A DNA stretch of 64,000 bases from Bacteroides salyersiae WAL 10018 = DSM 18765 = JCM 12988. GTDB lineage: Bacteria; Bacteroidota; Bacteroidia; Bacteroidales; Bacteroidaceae. Each line of letters begins with the position of its first letter. Positions within the stretch are counted from its first letter, which is position 1. A program made the position numbers and the translations under genes. This document shows, piece by piece, positions 16,560 to 26,798 of the stretch. Location of the stretch: NCBI RefSeq assembly GCF_000381365.1, contig NZ_KB905466.1, positions 2,005,207 to 2,069,206 on the forward strand, read 5' to 3'. The notes below the pieces were generated by a model that was not told where the DNA came from, did no database searches, and saw nothing but the letters and a program-made list of their open reading frames with translations.

Positions 16560-17948
16560 ATGGTGAATATCAATATAGATAATATTAAATCGGTGTATTT
16601 TGTCGGTGCCGGAGGTATCGGAATGAGCGCACTCGTACGTTATTTCCTCTCTAAAGGGAAATTGGTAGCCGGTTATGACCGCACACCCAGTGAACTGACG
16701 GAATGCCTGATAGCTGAAGGGGCGCAGATACATTATGAAGAAGACGTTCATCTGATTCCGGAAGCGTGTAGAGACAGAGAGAATACGCTCGTCGTGTTGA
16801 CTCCGGCCGTTCCACAAGAGCATGAAGAACTAACCTACTTCCGTGACAATGGTTTTGAAATTCAAAAACGGGCACAAGTGTTGGGTACAATCACGCACTC
16901 CAGCAAAGGACTTTGTGTAGCGGGCACACATGGTAAAACCACCACTTCGTCTATGGCTGCCCATCTGCTATATCAGTCACATGTCGGCTGTACGGCTTTT
17001 TTAGGAGGTATCTCCAAAAATTACGAAACCAACTTACTGCTTTCGCAGACAAGCCCTTATACCGTAATCGAAGCAGACGAATTCGACCGTTCTTTCCATT
17101 GGCTATCTCCTTATATGTCTGTTATCACAGCCACAGACCCCGATCATCTGGATATTTATGGAACAGCCGAAGCGTATCTGGAAAGTTTTGAGCATTACAC
17201 CACCCTTATCCAACCGGGCGGGGCACTGATTATCCGCAAAGGAATTTCTCTGCATCCTCAAGTGCAACCGGGTGTAAAGGTGTATACTTACTCTCGCGAT
17301 GAGGGTGATTTTCACGCAGAAAACATCCGTATCGGAAACGGTGAGATCTTTATTGATTTTGTCGGACCGGAGGTACGCATCGAGGATATCCGGTTGGGAG
17401 TTCCTGTAAGCATCAACATTGAGAACGGGGTGGCTGCTATGGCCTTGGCGCATCTGAACGGGGTGACGGATGAAGAGATCAAACAGGGAATGGCAAGTTT
17501 CCGGGGAGTGGACCGCCGTTTTGATTTTAAAATCAAAAATGACCGTATCGTGTTCCTCAGTGATTATGCCCATCATCCGTCGGAGATCAAACAAAGTGTA
17601 CTGTCTATCCGCGAGTTATACCGGGATAAGAAAATAACAGCCATTTTCCAACCTCATCTTTATACCCGTACACGCGATTTTTACAAAGACTTTGCAGAGA
17701 GCTTGTCTTTACTGGACGAGGTAATCTTAGTAGATATCTATCCGGCACGTGAGCAACCGATACCCGGTGTGACCAGCCAACTGATTTATGACAACCTCCG
17801 TCCCGGTATTGAGAAAAGCATGTGTAAAAAGGAGGAGATACTCGATGTATTGAAAAATAAGAAAATAGAAGTTCTTATCACTCTCGGAGCCGGAGATATA
17901 GAAAACTATGTCCCTGCCATTACGGAAAAATTAAACACCATGGATTGA
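16560..17948 (+). CDS. murC: UDP-N-acetylmuramate--L-alanine ligase
   Basis: MurC adds L-alanine to UDP-MurNAc, the first amino acid of the stem peptide. The 462-residue protein has the N-terminal VGAGGIGMSALVRY Rossmann loop, the ATP loop GTHGKTTTSS at 122-131, EADEFDRSF in the central domain, and FRGVDRRFDF and DYAHHPSEI in the C-terminal part. It starts at ATG 16560 (MVNINIDNIKSVYFVG). ftsQ follows closely. MurF, the next ligase in the pathway, is not encoded in the cluster. Confidence 0.96.
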   Translation: MVNINIDNIKSVYFVGAGGIGMSALVRYFLSKGKLVAGYDRTPSELTECLIAEGAQIHYEEDVHLIPEACRDRENTLVVLTPAVPQEHEELTYFRDNGFEIQKRAQVLGTITHSSKGLCVAGTHGKTTTSSMAAHLLYQSHVGCTAFLGGISKNYETNLLLSQTSPYTVIEADEFDRSFHWLSPYMSVITATDPDHLDIYGTAEAYLESFEHYTTLIQPGGALIIRKGISLHPQVQPGVKVYTYSRDEGDFHAENIRIGNGEIFIDFVGPEVRIEDIRLGVPVSINIENGVAAMALAHLNGVTDEEIKQGMASFRGVDRRFDFKIKNDRIVFLSDYAHHPSEIKQSVLSIRELYRDKKITAIFQPHLYTRTRDFYKDFAESLSLLDEVILVDIYPAREQPIPGVTSQLIYDNLRPGIEKSMCKKEEILDVLKNKKIEVLITLGAGDIENYVPAITEKLNTMD

Positions 17949-17993
17949 ACAAATTCCGATTGTAATTTGTCAACCTATCGTAAATATCACATT

Positions 17994-18728
17994 ATGCTGA
18001 AACGGATTCTTTTATCTATCGTTCTGTTGCTCATCACTGTCTACCTGGGTGTAGCTGTGACAGTATTCAATCGCAAACCCGCCGATCAGGTGTGCCGTGA
18101 CGTAGAGCTGATTATCAAAGACACGGTGTATGCAGGCTTTGTCACCAAAGATGAAGTAACCGGTATATTGCAAAAGAAAGGCATCTATCCGGTAGGAAAA
18201 AAGATGGAGCGCATACATACGAAAACCCTGGAAAACGAGTTGGACAAGCATCCGCTTATCGATGAGACAGAGTGCTATAAGACCCCCAGTGGCAAGCTTT
18301 GCGTGGAGGTCAGACAGCGTATCCCGATCCTCCGTATCATGAGTAATAACGGTGAAAGCTACTATGTAGACAATAAAGGAACGATCATGCCGCCCGAAGC
18401 CAAATGCGTAGCCCGGCGAACAATTGTAACCGGAAACGTAGAAAAGTCGTTTGCAATGAGGGATTTATATAAGTTTGGTGTATTTTTGCAGAACAATCCG
18501 TTTTGGGATGCACAGATAGAACAGATTCATGTGCTTCCAAGCAAAGATGTAGAACTTGTGCCACGAGTAGGCGACCATATCGTCTATCTTGGAAAACTGG
18601 ATCAATTTGAAGATAAGCTGGACCGCCTGAAAGTATTCTATAAAAAGGCGTTGAACGAAGTGGGATGGAATAAGTACTCACGTATCAGCCTGGAGTTCAA
18701 TAACCAGATTATCTGCACAAAAAGATAA
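17994..18728 (+). CDS. ftsQ: Cell division protein FtsQ/DivIB
   Basis: A bitopic division protein of 244 residues: short cytoplasmic N-terminus, one membrane segment (RILLSIVLLLITVYLGVAV), then a POTRA-like domain (residues ~35-100) and a beta domain. Its position between murC and ftsA is standard for ftsQ, which links early and late division proteins. I chose the ATG at 17994 (MLKRILL) because it gives a normal topology; an in-frame TTG at 17967 would add nine residues. Sequence similarity outside the family's loose pattern is low, as expected for FtsQ. Confidence 0.9.
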   Translation: MLKRILLSIVLLLITVYLGVAVTVFNRKPADQVCRDVELIIKDTVYAGFVTKDEVTGILQKKGIYPVGKKMERIHTKTLENELDKHPLIDETECYKTPSGKLCVEVRQRIPILRIMSNNGESYYVDNKGTIMPPEAKCVARRTIVTGNVEKSFAMRDLYKFGVFLQNNPFWDAQIEQIHVLPSKDVELVPRVGDHIVYLGKLDQFEDKLDRLKVFYKKALNEVGWNKYSRISLEFNNQIICTKR

Positions 18729-18867
18729 TACATAATGGGCCAATGGGCTGATATGCCAATGAGCCAATTAAAGAATGAGAAAAGTACTAAATTGAATAAT
18801 AACCAAATTAAAGCGCCAGCCAATCGGCATATCAGCCGATTGGCAGATTGGCACATTATTTAAATAT
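18729..18867. repeat. GCTGATATGCCAAT-type inverted-repeat spacer between ftsQ and ftsA
   Basis: The left arm contains GGGCTGATATGCCAATGAGC and the right arm contains CCAATCGGCATATCAGCCGA, which is its near inverse; the right arm is itself palindromic (GCCAATCGG...CCGATTGGC). The words match those in the mraY-murD spacer, so this is a recurring element type. Confidence 0.65.
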
Positions 18868-20295
18868 ATGGCAACAACAGAATTTATCGCCGCTATTGAA
18901 CTGGGTTCATCAAAGGTAACCGGCATTGCCGGAAGAAAGAACAGTGACGGAAGTATGCAGGTGTTGGCTTATGCCAAAGAAGACTCCTCTTCGTTTATAC
19001 GGAAAGGGGTTATCTATAATCTGAACAAGACAGCCCAAAGCCTCACTTCCATCATCAACAGACTGGAAGGCGATCTGAAAGAATCGATCGCCAAGGTATA
19101 TGTAGGTATCAGCGGACAGTCACTCCGTACTGTACGGAATGTCGTAAGCCGCGACTTAAAAGAAGAAACACTCATCTCGCAAGAGTTAGTGGATGCCATC
19201 TGCGACGAAAATCTGGAAATTCCGTTGATAGACATGGATATACTGGACGTTGCCCCCCAGGAATTTAAAATAGACAATTTTCTTCCGGACACACCGGTAG
19301 GAGTGCTCGGCAATCATATTGAAGGACGCTTCCTCAATATCGTAGCCCGCGCCTCTATCAAAAACAATCTGGAACGTTGTTTTGAACAGGCAAAAATAAA
19401 AATTGCCGATCTCCTGATCGCACCATTGGTAACCGCCAATGCCGTATTGAGCGAAAGCGAACGCCGTTCCGGATGTGCTTTGGTAGATTTTGGTGCCGAT
19501 ACAACCACTATCTCCGTTTATAAAGGCAACATACTTCGTTTCATGACCGTACTCCCGTTGGGTGGTAACTGTATCACCCGTGACATCACCTCTTTGCGGA
19601 TAGAAGAAGAGGAAGCGGAATCGCTGAAAATAACGTATGCCGATGCCACCTATGAAGAGGAAGGTGAAGAGAAAGCGACCTGCCAACTGGAAGACGAGGA
19701 ACGAACCATCGAACTGGGCATACTGAACGACATCATCGGTGCACGTGTGGAAGAGATTATCGACAACGTATGGAATCAGATACAGTTATCCGGTTACGAC
19801 GACAAGCTTCTGGCCGGTATCATCATTACAGGCGGAACAGCCAATCTGAAAAATCTGGATGAGGTGCTCCGCAAGAGGACCAAGATCGATAAAGTGCGAA
19901 TAGCACGCAATATCCGTAACACCATATACGCTGACGGAGACCTGATAAAGAAGGACGGAACACAGAATACGCTGTTCGGCCTTTTGTTTGAAGGAAAAGA
20001 AAACTGCTGCCTTGTAGAGACACGCCCTGTCACCCCGCCACCTGCCGCAACCGAACCGGTAAATATGTTCGAAGAGGACGAAGCGCTGAAAGAACAGGAA
20101 GCCGCCGCCCGTGAAGCGAAAAAGAGAAGAGAAGAAGAGGACAAGCGCCGAAAGGAAGAAGAAAAACGCCGCAAAGAGGAGGAAAAGAAAAAGAAAGAAG
20201 AAGCCCGTAGAAAGAAGAAAGAAGGACCGAGCTGGTTTGAAAAAACCTTCAATAAAATCTCCAACGAAATTTTCTCTGATGACGACATGAAATAA
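18868..20295 (+). CDS. ftsA: Cell division protein FtsA
   Basis: FtsA is the actin-like protein that tethers FtsZ filaments to the membrane. Actin/Hsp70-fold signs are EFIAAIELGSSKVTGIAG at the N-terminus (phosphate-1), ALVDFGADTTTISVY near residues 205-219 (phosphate-2) and IIITGGTANLKNLDEV near 318 (adenosine motif). The last ~80 residues are an unusual Glu/Lys/Arg-rich run followed by WFEKTFNKISNEIF, which could form the membrane-binding amphipathic helix at the end of a long charged linker. The gene precedes ftsZ by 59 bp. Confidence 0.95.
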   Translation: MATTEFIAAIELGSSKVTGIAGRKNSDGSMQVLAYAKEDSSSFIRKGVIYNLNKTAQSLTSIINRLEGDLKESIAKVYVGISGQSLRTVRNVVSRDLKEETLISQELVDAICDENLEIPLIDMDILDVAPQEFKIDNFLPDTPVGVLGNHIEGRFLNIVARASIKNNLERCFEQAKIKIADLLIAPLVTANAVLSESERRSGCALVDFGADTTTISVYKGNILRFMTVLPLGGNCITRDITSLRIEEEEAESLKITYADATYEEEGEEKATCQLEDEERTIELGILNDIIGARVEEIIDNVWNQIQLSGYDDKLLAGIIITGGTANLKNLDEVLRKRTKIDKVRIARNIRNTIYADGDLIKKDGTQNTLFGLLFEGKENCCLVETRPVTPPPAATEPVNMFEEDEALKEQEAAAREAKKRREEEDKRRKEEEKRRKEEEKKKKEEARRKKKEGPSWFEKTFNKISNEIFSDDDMK

Positions 20296-20354
20296 GAGAA
20301 TGAACGGTGGAAACGAGCAAATAACAAATTGTAAATTATAAAACAGTAAATATT

Positions 20355-21653
20355 ATGACGGACGAGATAGTACAATTCGATTATCCTCAAGACTCACCTA
20401 AGATCATCAAAGTGATCGGGGTAGGCGGAGGCGGAGGTAATGCCGTAAATCACATGTATAAAGAAGGTATACATGACGTAACATTCGTTCTCTGCAATAC
20501 GGATCATCAGGCACTGGCCGACTCTCCGGTACCGGTCAAGCTACAGTTAGGTAAAGAAGGATTAGGAGCCGGTAACCGCCCGGCACGCGCACGCGAAGCA
20601 GCCGAAGAGAGCCTGGAAAGCATCAAAAGCATGCTGAATGACGGTACCAAAATGGTATTCATCACCGCCGGAATGGGAGGTGGTACAGGTACGGGTGCCG
20701 CGCCGATCATTGCCAAGACAGCCAAAGAAATGGATATTCTCACCATCGGTATCGTTACCATACCGTTCCGTTGGGAAGGTGACAAGAAAATCGACCAGGC
20801 ATTAGACGGTGTCGAGGAAATCAGCAAGCACGTAGACGCATTGCTGGTGATCAACAACGAAAAGTTAAGCGAAATATATAATGACCTTTCCGTAGACGAT
20901 GCTTTTGACAGAGCGGACGATACCCTCTCGATAGCCGCCAAGAGTATCTCGGAGATCATTACCCTGCACGGAAAAGTCAACCTCGACTTTAACGATGTAA
21001 AGACGGTGCTGAAAGACGGTGGCGTAGCCATCATGAGTACCGGATACGGGGAAGGGGAAGGACGCGTAAGCGCTGCCATACAGAATGCGCAGCACTCACC
21101 GTTGCTAAACAACAACAACATATTCGACTCCAAGAAAGTATTGCTGAACGTCTCTTACAGTTCTCAGCACAAACTGATGATGAATGAGATGGACGAGGTA
21201 AAGGAATTTATGAACCGTTTCAGTCGTGATTTTGAGACCAAGTTTGGTATCGCTATTGATGACAGCCTGGGCGATCAAGTGAAAATCACTTTGCTGGCTA
21301 CCGGATTCGGTATTCAGGACATTCATATGAAAGAAATGGATAACCGCATCTCGCAACGTAGCGTCGAAGAGCAACAACGTCTTGCAGAGCTGGAAGAAAA
21401 AGAGGAGGAAAGACGCAACCGCCGCGAAAGATTTTATGATGATAAAGGAGGTAACAAACAGAGAAAGCGCCGCCATATTTATATCTTCAGCGCAGAAGAT
21501 CTTGACAATGAAGACATCATCGCCATGGTAGAAAGTACCCCGACTTACCTGCGCAACAAGACAACCATAGATAAAATCAGAGGCAAAGCATCCTTGAAAG
21601 AGGAAATCACTCCTGAAGAAGCGGTGGATGAAAGCGGACTAATCACTTTTTAA
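20355..21653 (+). CDS. ftsZ: Cell division GTPase FtsZ
   Basis: FtsZ is the tubulin-like GTPase that forms the division ring. The tubulin signature GGGTGTG lies at residues 108-114, with GVGGGGGNAVNHM near 22-34 and the T7-loop NLDFNDVKTV near 208-217. The 432-residue length includes a long C-terminal linker rich in Arg and Glu (residues ~335-380) and a terminal segment (TPTYLRNKTTIDKI) seen in Bacteroidetes FtsZ. It ends the classical dcw cluster; a GatB/YqeY gene follows 89 bp later. Confidence 0.97.
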   Translation: MTDEIVQFDYPQDSPKIIKVIGVGGGGGNAVNHMYKEGIHDVTFVLCNTDHQALADSPVPVKLQLGKEGLGAGNRPARAREAAEESLESIKSMLNDGTKMVFITAGMGGGTGTGAAPIIAKTAKEMDILTIGIVTIPFRWEGDKKIDQALDGVEEISKHVDALLVINNEKLSEIYNDLSVDDAFDRADDTLSIAAKSISEIITLHGKVNLDFNDVKTVLKDGGVAIMSTGYGEGEGRVSAAIQNAQHSPLLNNNNIFDSKKVLLNVSYSSQHKLMMNEMDEVKEFMNRFSRDFETKFGIAIDDSLGDQVKITLLATGFGIQDIHMKEMDNRISQRSVEEQQRLAELEEKEEERRNRRERFYDDKGGNKQRKRRHIYIFSAEDLDNEDIIAMVESTPTYLRNKTTIDKIRGKASLKEEITPEEAVDESGLITF

Positions 21654-21742
21654 GGGGAGAAAAGAGCATGGAGAGGGAAGAAGGAAAAAAGACCCTTCAA
21701 CTTAATCGCGAATAATAAACAGCTAAATAGTAATATAGAATC
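21654..21742. repeat. Purine-rich spacer between ftsZ and the YqeY gene
   Basis: It opens with GGGGAGAAAAGAGCATGGAG and GGGAAGAAGGAAAAAAG, the same purine-rich style as the ftsL-ftsI and murG-murC spacers. No promoter or gene recognised. Confidence 0.4.
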
Positions 21743-22192
21743 ATGGATTTATTTGAAAGAGTCAGCGAAGACATTAAAAACGCAATGAAGGCGAAAGACA
21801 AAGTAGCCCTTGAAACATTGAGAAACGTAAAGAAATTCTTCCTTGAAGCTAAAACTGCTCCGGGGGCTAACGATACTTTGACAGATGATGCAGCACTGAA
21901 AATCATTCAGAAGCTCGTGAAACAAGGAAAAGATTCTGCGGAAATTTACATCGGACAAGGCCGTCAGGATCTTGCAGAAGGTGAATTGTCACAAGTGAGA
22001 GTAATGGAAGCTTATCTGCCCAAACAAATGACACCGGAAGAACTGGAAGCCGCACTAAAGGAAATTATTGCCGAAACGGGTGCCACCAGCGGTAAGGACA
22101 TGGGCAAAGTTATGGGAGTAGCTTCTAAGAAACTCGCCGGCTTGGCCGAAGGTCGTGCCATCTCTGCAAAAGTAAAAGAGCTCCTGGGATAA
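21743..22192 (+). CDS. GatB/YqeY domain-containing protein
   Basis: A 149-residue all-helical protein of the YqeY family, which resembles the C-terminal tRNA-binding domain of GatB. Typical segments are LFERVSEDIKNAMKAKDKVA at the N-terminus, LRNVKKFFLEAK, and the C-terminal KDMGKVMGVASKKLAG...GRAISAKVKELL. The exact role is not known; relatives are suggested to act in tRNA-dependent processes. It follows ftsZ and is probably the last gene of the dcw transcript, since a terminator-like hairpin lies 48 bp downstream. Confidence 0.9.
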   Translation: MDLFERVSEDIKNAMKAKDKVALETLRNVKKFFLEAKTAPGANDTLTDDAALKIIQKLVKQGKDSAEIYIGQGRQDLAEGELSQVRVMEAYLPKQMTPEELEAALKEIIAETGATSGKDMGKVMGVASKKLAGLAEGRAISAKVKELLG

Positions 22193-22239
22193 TCACATTT
22201 TCCGTACAGGAAGGCTCGGGAATCGAAAAAATAGAGAAA

Positions 22240-22264
22240 AACAGGGTATTCCTGTTGTTTTTAC
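22240..22264 (+). terminator. Terminator-like hairpin after the YqeY gene
   Basis: AACAGG (22240-22245) pairs with CCTGTT (22251-22256) across a 5-nt loop and is followed by GTTTTTA. It overlaps the left end of the long inverted-repeat element. Confidence 0.55.
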
Positions 22265-22549
22265 TCCCTTCACCTGCTTCACCTTTTTGGGCAATCGCCC
22301 TATCCATCGGCGATACAGGGTGAAGGGTCGTTACATTTTTATGCATAGTGCAAAATCTTCCCGGAAACGGTATCTATCACCTCTAAGCACCGTACATACA
22401 GACTGAATGGACAGTGCTTACGATTGCCGATATGCCGCCATACCTTTCTCCCGCAGACTTTTGGGGTAGGCCCTTCACCCTATATAGCCGATGAATAAGG
22501 CGTTTACCTCTAAAAGGTGAAGCGGGTGAAGGGGGCAAAAACAAACAGG
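22251..22549. repeat. Long inverted-repeat element, copy A
   Basis: The left arm (22251-22327) and the right arm (22471-22549) are near-perfect inverses about 77 bp long; both contain CCCTTCACC, GCTTCACCTTTT-like and CATCGGCGATACAGGG-like words. They enclose a 143-bp middle with a second small inverted repeat (TAAGCACCGT at 22384-22393 and ACAGTGCTTA at 22411-22420). No open frame of note. A second copy is at 57256-57530. It lies between the convergent YqeY and recO genes. Confidence 0.85.
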
Positions 22550-22566
22550 ATAAAACCGGAATAAAG

Positions 22567-23295
22567 TCAATCGAACAGCTCTTTTAATACATCTAAGGAT
22601 TTTAGTACCGGAAAGTCAGGCAGATGGAGCCGGTAATATTCATTAATGATCGTAAGGCAACGCGCCCGTTCCAAACGGTTCATACCGAAAAGATGCATTG
22701 TGTCATAATTCATCCGCATCAGCACTATCAGCCGGGAAGCCTCCTGTGGAGTGATATAAGAAGAATGCAACTGTGGCCGCAACGAAGTAAAACAGGCATT
22801 CAGCATATCAAAATAATCTCCGTCATGATAATCCTCCAAATTAGGATATAATCCCAAAAAACGGGAAAGACGCATTAAAAACACCAAATGGAAATTAGCA
22901 AACCCCTCGCGGCATTCGTCCAGCCAAGTGATGGAATGTACCAGATAAGCAAACAACGGCCGATTCTCTGCCTCTTCACGAACCGCACGATAAAGGAACT
23001 CGGCCAAGAAAAGCGCAATAGACGATTTATAAGGATCGTAAGGTATCGAAGAGAAAGGGAAAAAAGACTTCGCTTCTTTTATTTTATAAAGAGTGGCATT
23101 GGGACGGAAATCGGCTTCAATCTCTATCAAGGAAAGAGGTTGAAACAATACGGACTTTACCGCCGATTTCCTTGAACGCGGCACCGGAACCAAAAAAGAA
23201 ACACGCCCCGACAGCTCGGTATACATCTCAACAATATTGGATGTATCATTGTATTTTAGCGTATGAAGAACTATTCCAACCGTTTTTTGTAACAT
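22567..23295 (-). CDS. recO: DNA repair protein RecO
   Basis: RecO helps load RecA at gapped DNA in the RecFOR pathway. The 242-residue protein starts with the OB-fold region ([35 protein letters not shown], split over residues 3-37), continues with a basic loop [15 protein letters not shown], and has the helical C-terminal domain. The zinc-binding cysteines found in some RecO proteins are absent, as is common in Bacteroidetes. It is a single minus-strand gene, convergent with the dcw operon and divergent from tRNA-Glu. Confidence 0.9.
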   Translation of the reverse strand: MLQKTVGIVLHTLKYNDTSNIVEMYTELSGRVSFLVPVPRSRKSAVKSVLFQPLSLIEIEADFRPNATLYKIKEAKSFFPFSSIPYDPYKSSIALFLAEFLYRAVREEAENRPLFAYLVHSITWLDECREGFANFHLVFLMRLSRFLGLYPNLEDYHDGDYFDMLNACFTSLRPQLHSSYITPQEASRLIVLMRMNYDTMHLFGMNRLERARCLTIINEYYRLHLPDFPVLKSLDVLKELFD

Positions 23296-23318
23296 TTTTC
23301 TTTCGTTTCAATTGATCG

Positions 23319-23326
23319 CAAAACTA
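23319..23326 (-). promoter_or_regulatory. Putative -7 box for recO
   Basis: On the minus strand this reads TAGTTTTG, 24 bp before the recO start. No matching -33 element at the proper spacing was seen. Confidence 0.45.
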
Positions 23327-23486
23327 CAAAAAAAAGACGAGAAGTAATAAGGCTACGCTCTATAACCCCAAAAAACAAAGAAAAAAAAGAAAATTTTTCC
23401 TTGCGTTATCTCACTGATAATCAAAACCAAAAAACGTACAAAGGGGAAAAGCGCTCCATTTCTATGAAAATTTTTCCAGTGAAATA

Positions 23487-23517
23487 TTTGCTAATTCAAA
23501 AAAAGTATCTACCTTTG
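23487..23517 (+). promoter_or_regulatory. Bacteroides-type promoter for tRNA-Glu (and probably rpsT)
   Basis: TTTG at 23487-23490 and TACCTTTG at 23510-23517 are separated by 19 nt, a textbook Bacteroides promoter. It lies 66 bp before the tRNA gene. Confidence 0.85.
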
Positions 23518-23582
23518 CATCCGCAATCGAGAAACAAACACTCGAAAAGCGAAAAAGAAACGGAAACGTTTCACCAAATGAT

Positions 23583-23654
23583 GGCCCGTTCGTCTATCGG
23601 TTAGGACGCAAGATTTTCATTCTTGAAAGGGGGGTTCGATTCCCCCACGGGCTA
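23583..23654 (+). tRNA. tRNA-Glu (anticodon UUC)
   Basis: A full cloverleaf can be drawn: acceptor arm GGCCCGT with ACGGGCT, anticodon stem CAAGA/TCTTG around the loop TTTTCAT (anticodon TTC), and T arm GGGGG-TTCGATT-CCCCC. The discriminator base is A at 23654 and CCA is not encoded. rpsT follows 42 bp later. Confidence 0.97.
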
Positions 23655-23696
23655 CAATTAAAAAAATAAACGAATTAAAAAAACAGATTAGTCGAG

Positions 23697-23951
23697 ATGG
23701 CAAATCACAAATCATCACTTAAGAGAATCAGACAAGAAGAAACAAGAAGACTTCACAACAGATATTATGGTAAAACCATGAGAAACGCTGTTAGAAAGCT
23801 TCGCTCAACTACTGATAAAGCAGAAGCTACTGCTATGTATCCTGGTGTTACAAAAATGCTGGATAAGTTGGCTAAAGTGAATATTATTCACAAAAACAAA
23901 GCAAGCAATTTAAAATCTAAATTGGCGATTTATATCAATAAACTTGCTTAA
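23697..23951 (+). CDS. rpsT: 30S ribosomal protein S20
   Basis: An 84-residue, strongly basic, helical protein with the S20 N-terminus [22 protein letters not shown] pattern (residues 1-22, shown by [12 protein letters not shown]) and C-terminal [16 protein letters not shown]20 binds 16S rRNA early in 30S assembly. Length is normal. It follows tRNA-Glu by 42 bp with no promoter in between, so the two are probably co-transcribed, and a hairpin terminator lies 33 bp downstream. Confidence 0.96.
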   Translation: MANHKSSLKRIRQEETRRLHNRYYGKTMRNAVRKLRSTTDKAEATAMYPGVTKMLDKLAKVNIIHKNKASNLKSKLAIYINKLA

Positions 23952-23983
23952 TACAAGAATTTAGCAATACTTCATACAACACA

Positions 23984-24013
23984 GAGACTGAGCTTTTTAG
24001 CTTGGTCTTTTGT
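23984..24013 (+). terminator. Terminator after rpsT
   Basis: AGACTGAGC and GCTTGGTCT pair around a TTTTTA loop (two G-U-type pairs), followed by TTTGTGT. Confidence 0.6.
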
Positions 24014-24117
24014 GTATTACAACAAGTCCAAAACCATATTCTCACGGTTCTCCCCTCCCCCTTTCTCCAATTCTTGTTTTTTCACCCTTTATTCTTCCTC
24101 AATTCATTTTTTTTTGC

Positions 24118-24125
24118 TATTTTTG
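24118..24125 (+). promoter_or_regulatory. Putative -7 box for gyrB
   Basis: TATTTTTG at 24118-24125 lies 30 bp before the gyrB start and fits the Bacteroides -7 consensus; the upstream element is not clear. Confidence 0.5.
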
Positions 24126-24139
24126 CTCTGTTATTATAA

Positions 24140-26122
<1,983 letters not shown>

Positions 26123-26160
26123 TACGTTTTTATAAACCAACCTCACATCTTACAACGAAG

Positions 26161-26206
26161 AAGCGCCGGCAGCAAAGGAAAATCCTTTGAGCCGGCGCTT
26201 TTCTTT
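26161..26206 (+). terminator. Rho-independent terminator after gyrB
   Basis: AAGCGCCGGC (26161-26170) pairs perfectly with GCCGGCGCTT (26191-26200); an inner AAAGG/CCTTT pairing extends the stem, and TTCTTT follows. Confidence 0.9.
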
Positions 26207-26301
26207 ATAAGACACGGAAAAGCTAATCCATCCGAAAAAGAATCATTTATTTTTATTCTATAAAAATTTAGTACAAGCGGCACATATTCCCGTTTTTTTA
26301 G

Positions 26302-26309
26302 TATTTTTG
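26302..26309 (+). promoter_or_regulatory. Putative -7 box for the 26337 gene
   Basis: TATTTTTG lies 27 bp before the ATG at 26337. An in-frame TTG at 26307 falls inside this box, so it cannot be the start if the promoter is real. Confidence 0.5.
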
Positions 26310-26336
26310 TTTACAGTATTCAAAAAGGAGGTTCAC

Positions 26337-26774
26337 ATGAAAGCGACTACGGCATTCAAAAGTACATTTATCAGCTTGCTATTTTGCATCCCTGCTATTC
26401 CTGTATTTGCGCAATCCGTCCCAATAGTTGGAGAGACATATGCTCCATCCCCAAAGCAGCTGAGCCCTGCCGATATAAATCTTCCCAACAATTTATTCCG
26501 TTGGGAACCTACATATCTACAGACATTAGCTAACCAAAAAGCTATGACAAACCAACACATTCCCTATTTAAGTTTAAATGAAATTAAAGAGAAGAAAGAT
26601 GTATTCCCTAAAACCCGTCTTTCTTATCACTTAAACACATCTCCCATGACTTTTACAGACACCCTTTTAGGATTGATTAGTGTGGCAACCGAACTTTGGT
26701 GTAGCCATTATTACGGAAGAACCGGATCTGATATCTCCACCGCTATTCCCACAACACAAAGCAATACTTTTTAA
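26337..26774 (+). CDS. Small exported protein of unknown function
   Basis: A 145-residue protein from the ATG at 26337, preceded by a strong AAGGAGG ribosome-binding site. It has a clear signal peptide (KSTFISLLFCIPAIPVFAQ) and a mature part with no domain I recognise; there are no repeats, and only one Cys (TELWCSHYYG). The start is fixed by the ribosome-binding site and signal peptide. An acyltransferase gene follows 24 bp later, so the two may form an operon and act on the same envelope substrate, but nothing in the protein shows this. Confidence 0.65.
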   Translation: MKATTAFKSTFISLLFCIPAIPVFAQSVPIVGETYAPSPKQLSPADINLPNNLFRWEPTYLQTLANQKAMTNQHIPYLSLNEIKEKKDVFPKTRLSYHLNTSPMTFTDTLLGLISVATELWCSHYYGRTGSDISTAIPTTQSNTF

Positions 26775-26798
26775 ACCAATCCTCAAATTAGTATTAAA

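Noticed and set aside
22251..22549. Invertible promoter element
   Set aside because: The arms are imperfect inverses, there is no recombinase gene nearby and the middle contains no promoter-like box pointing to a gene.
23401..23604. Short open frame running into tRNA-Glu
   Set aside because: It overlaps the tRNA promoter and the tRNA itself; the composition is not that of a protein gene.
26307..26336. TTG start for the small exported protein
   Set aside because: It lies inside the -7 box and ahead of a strong ribosome-binding site for the ATG at 26337.
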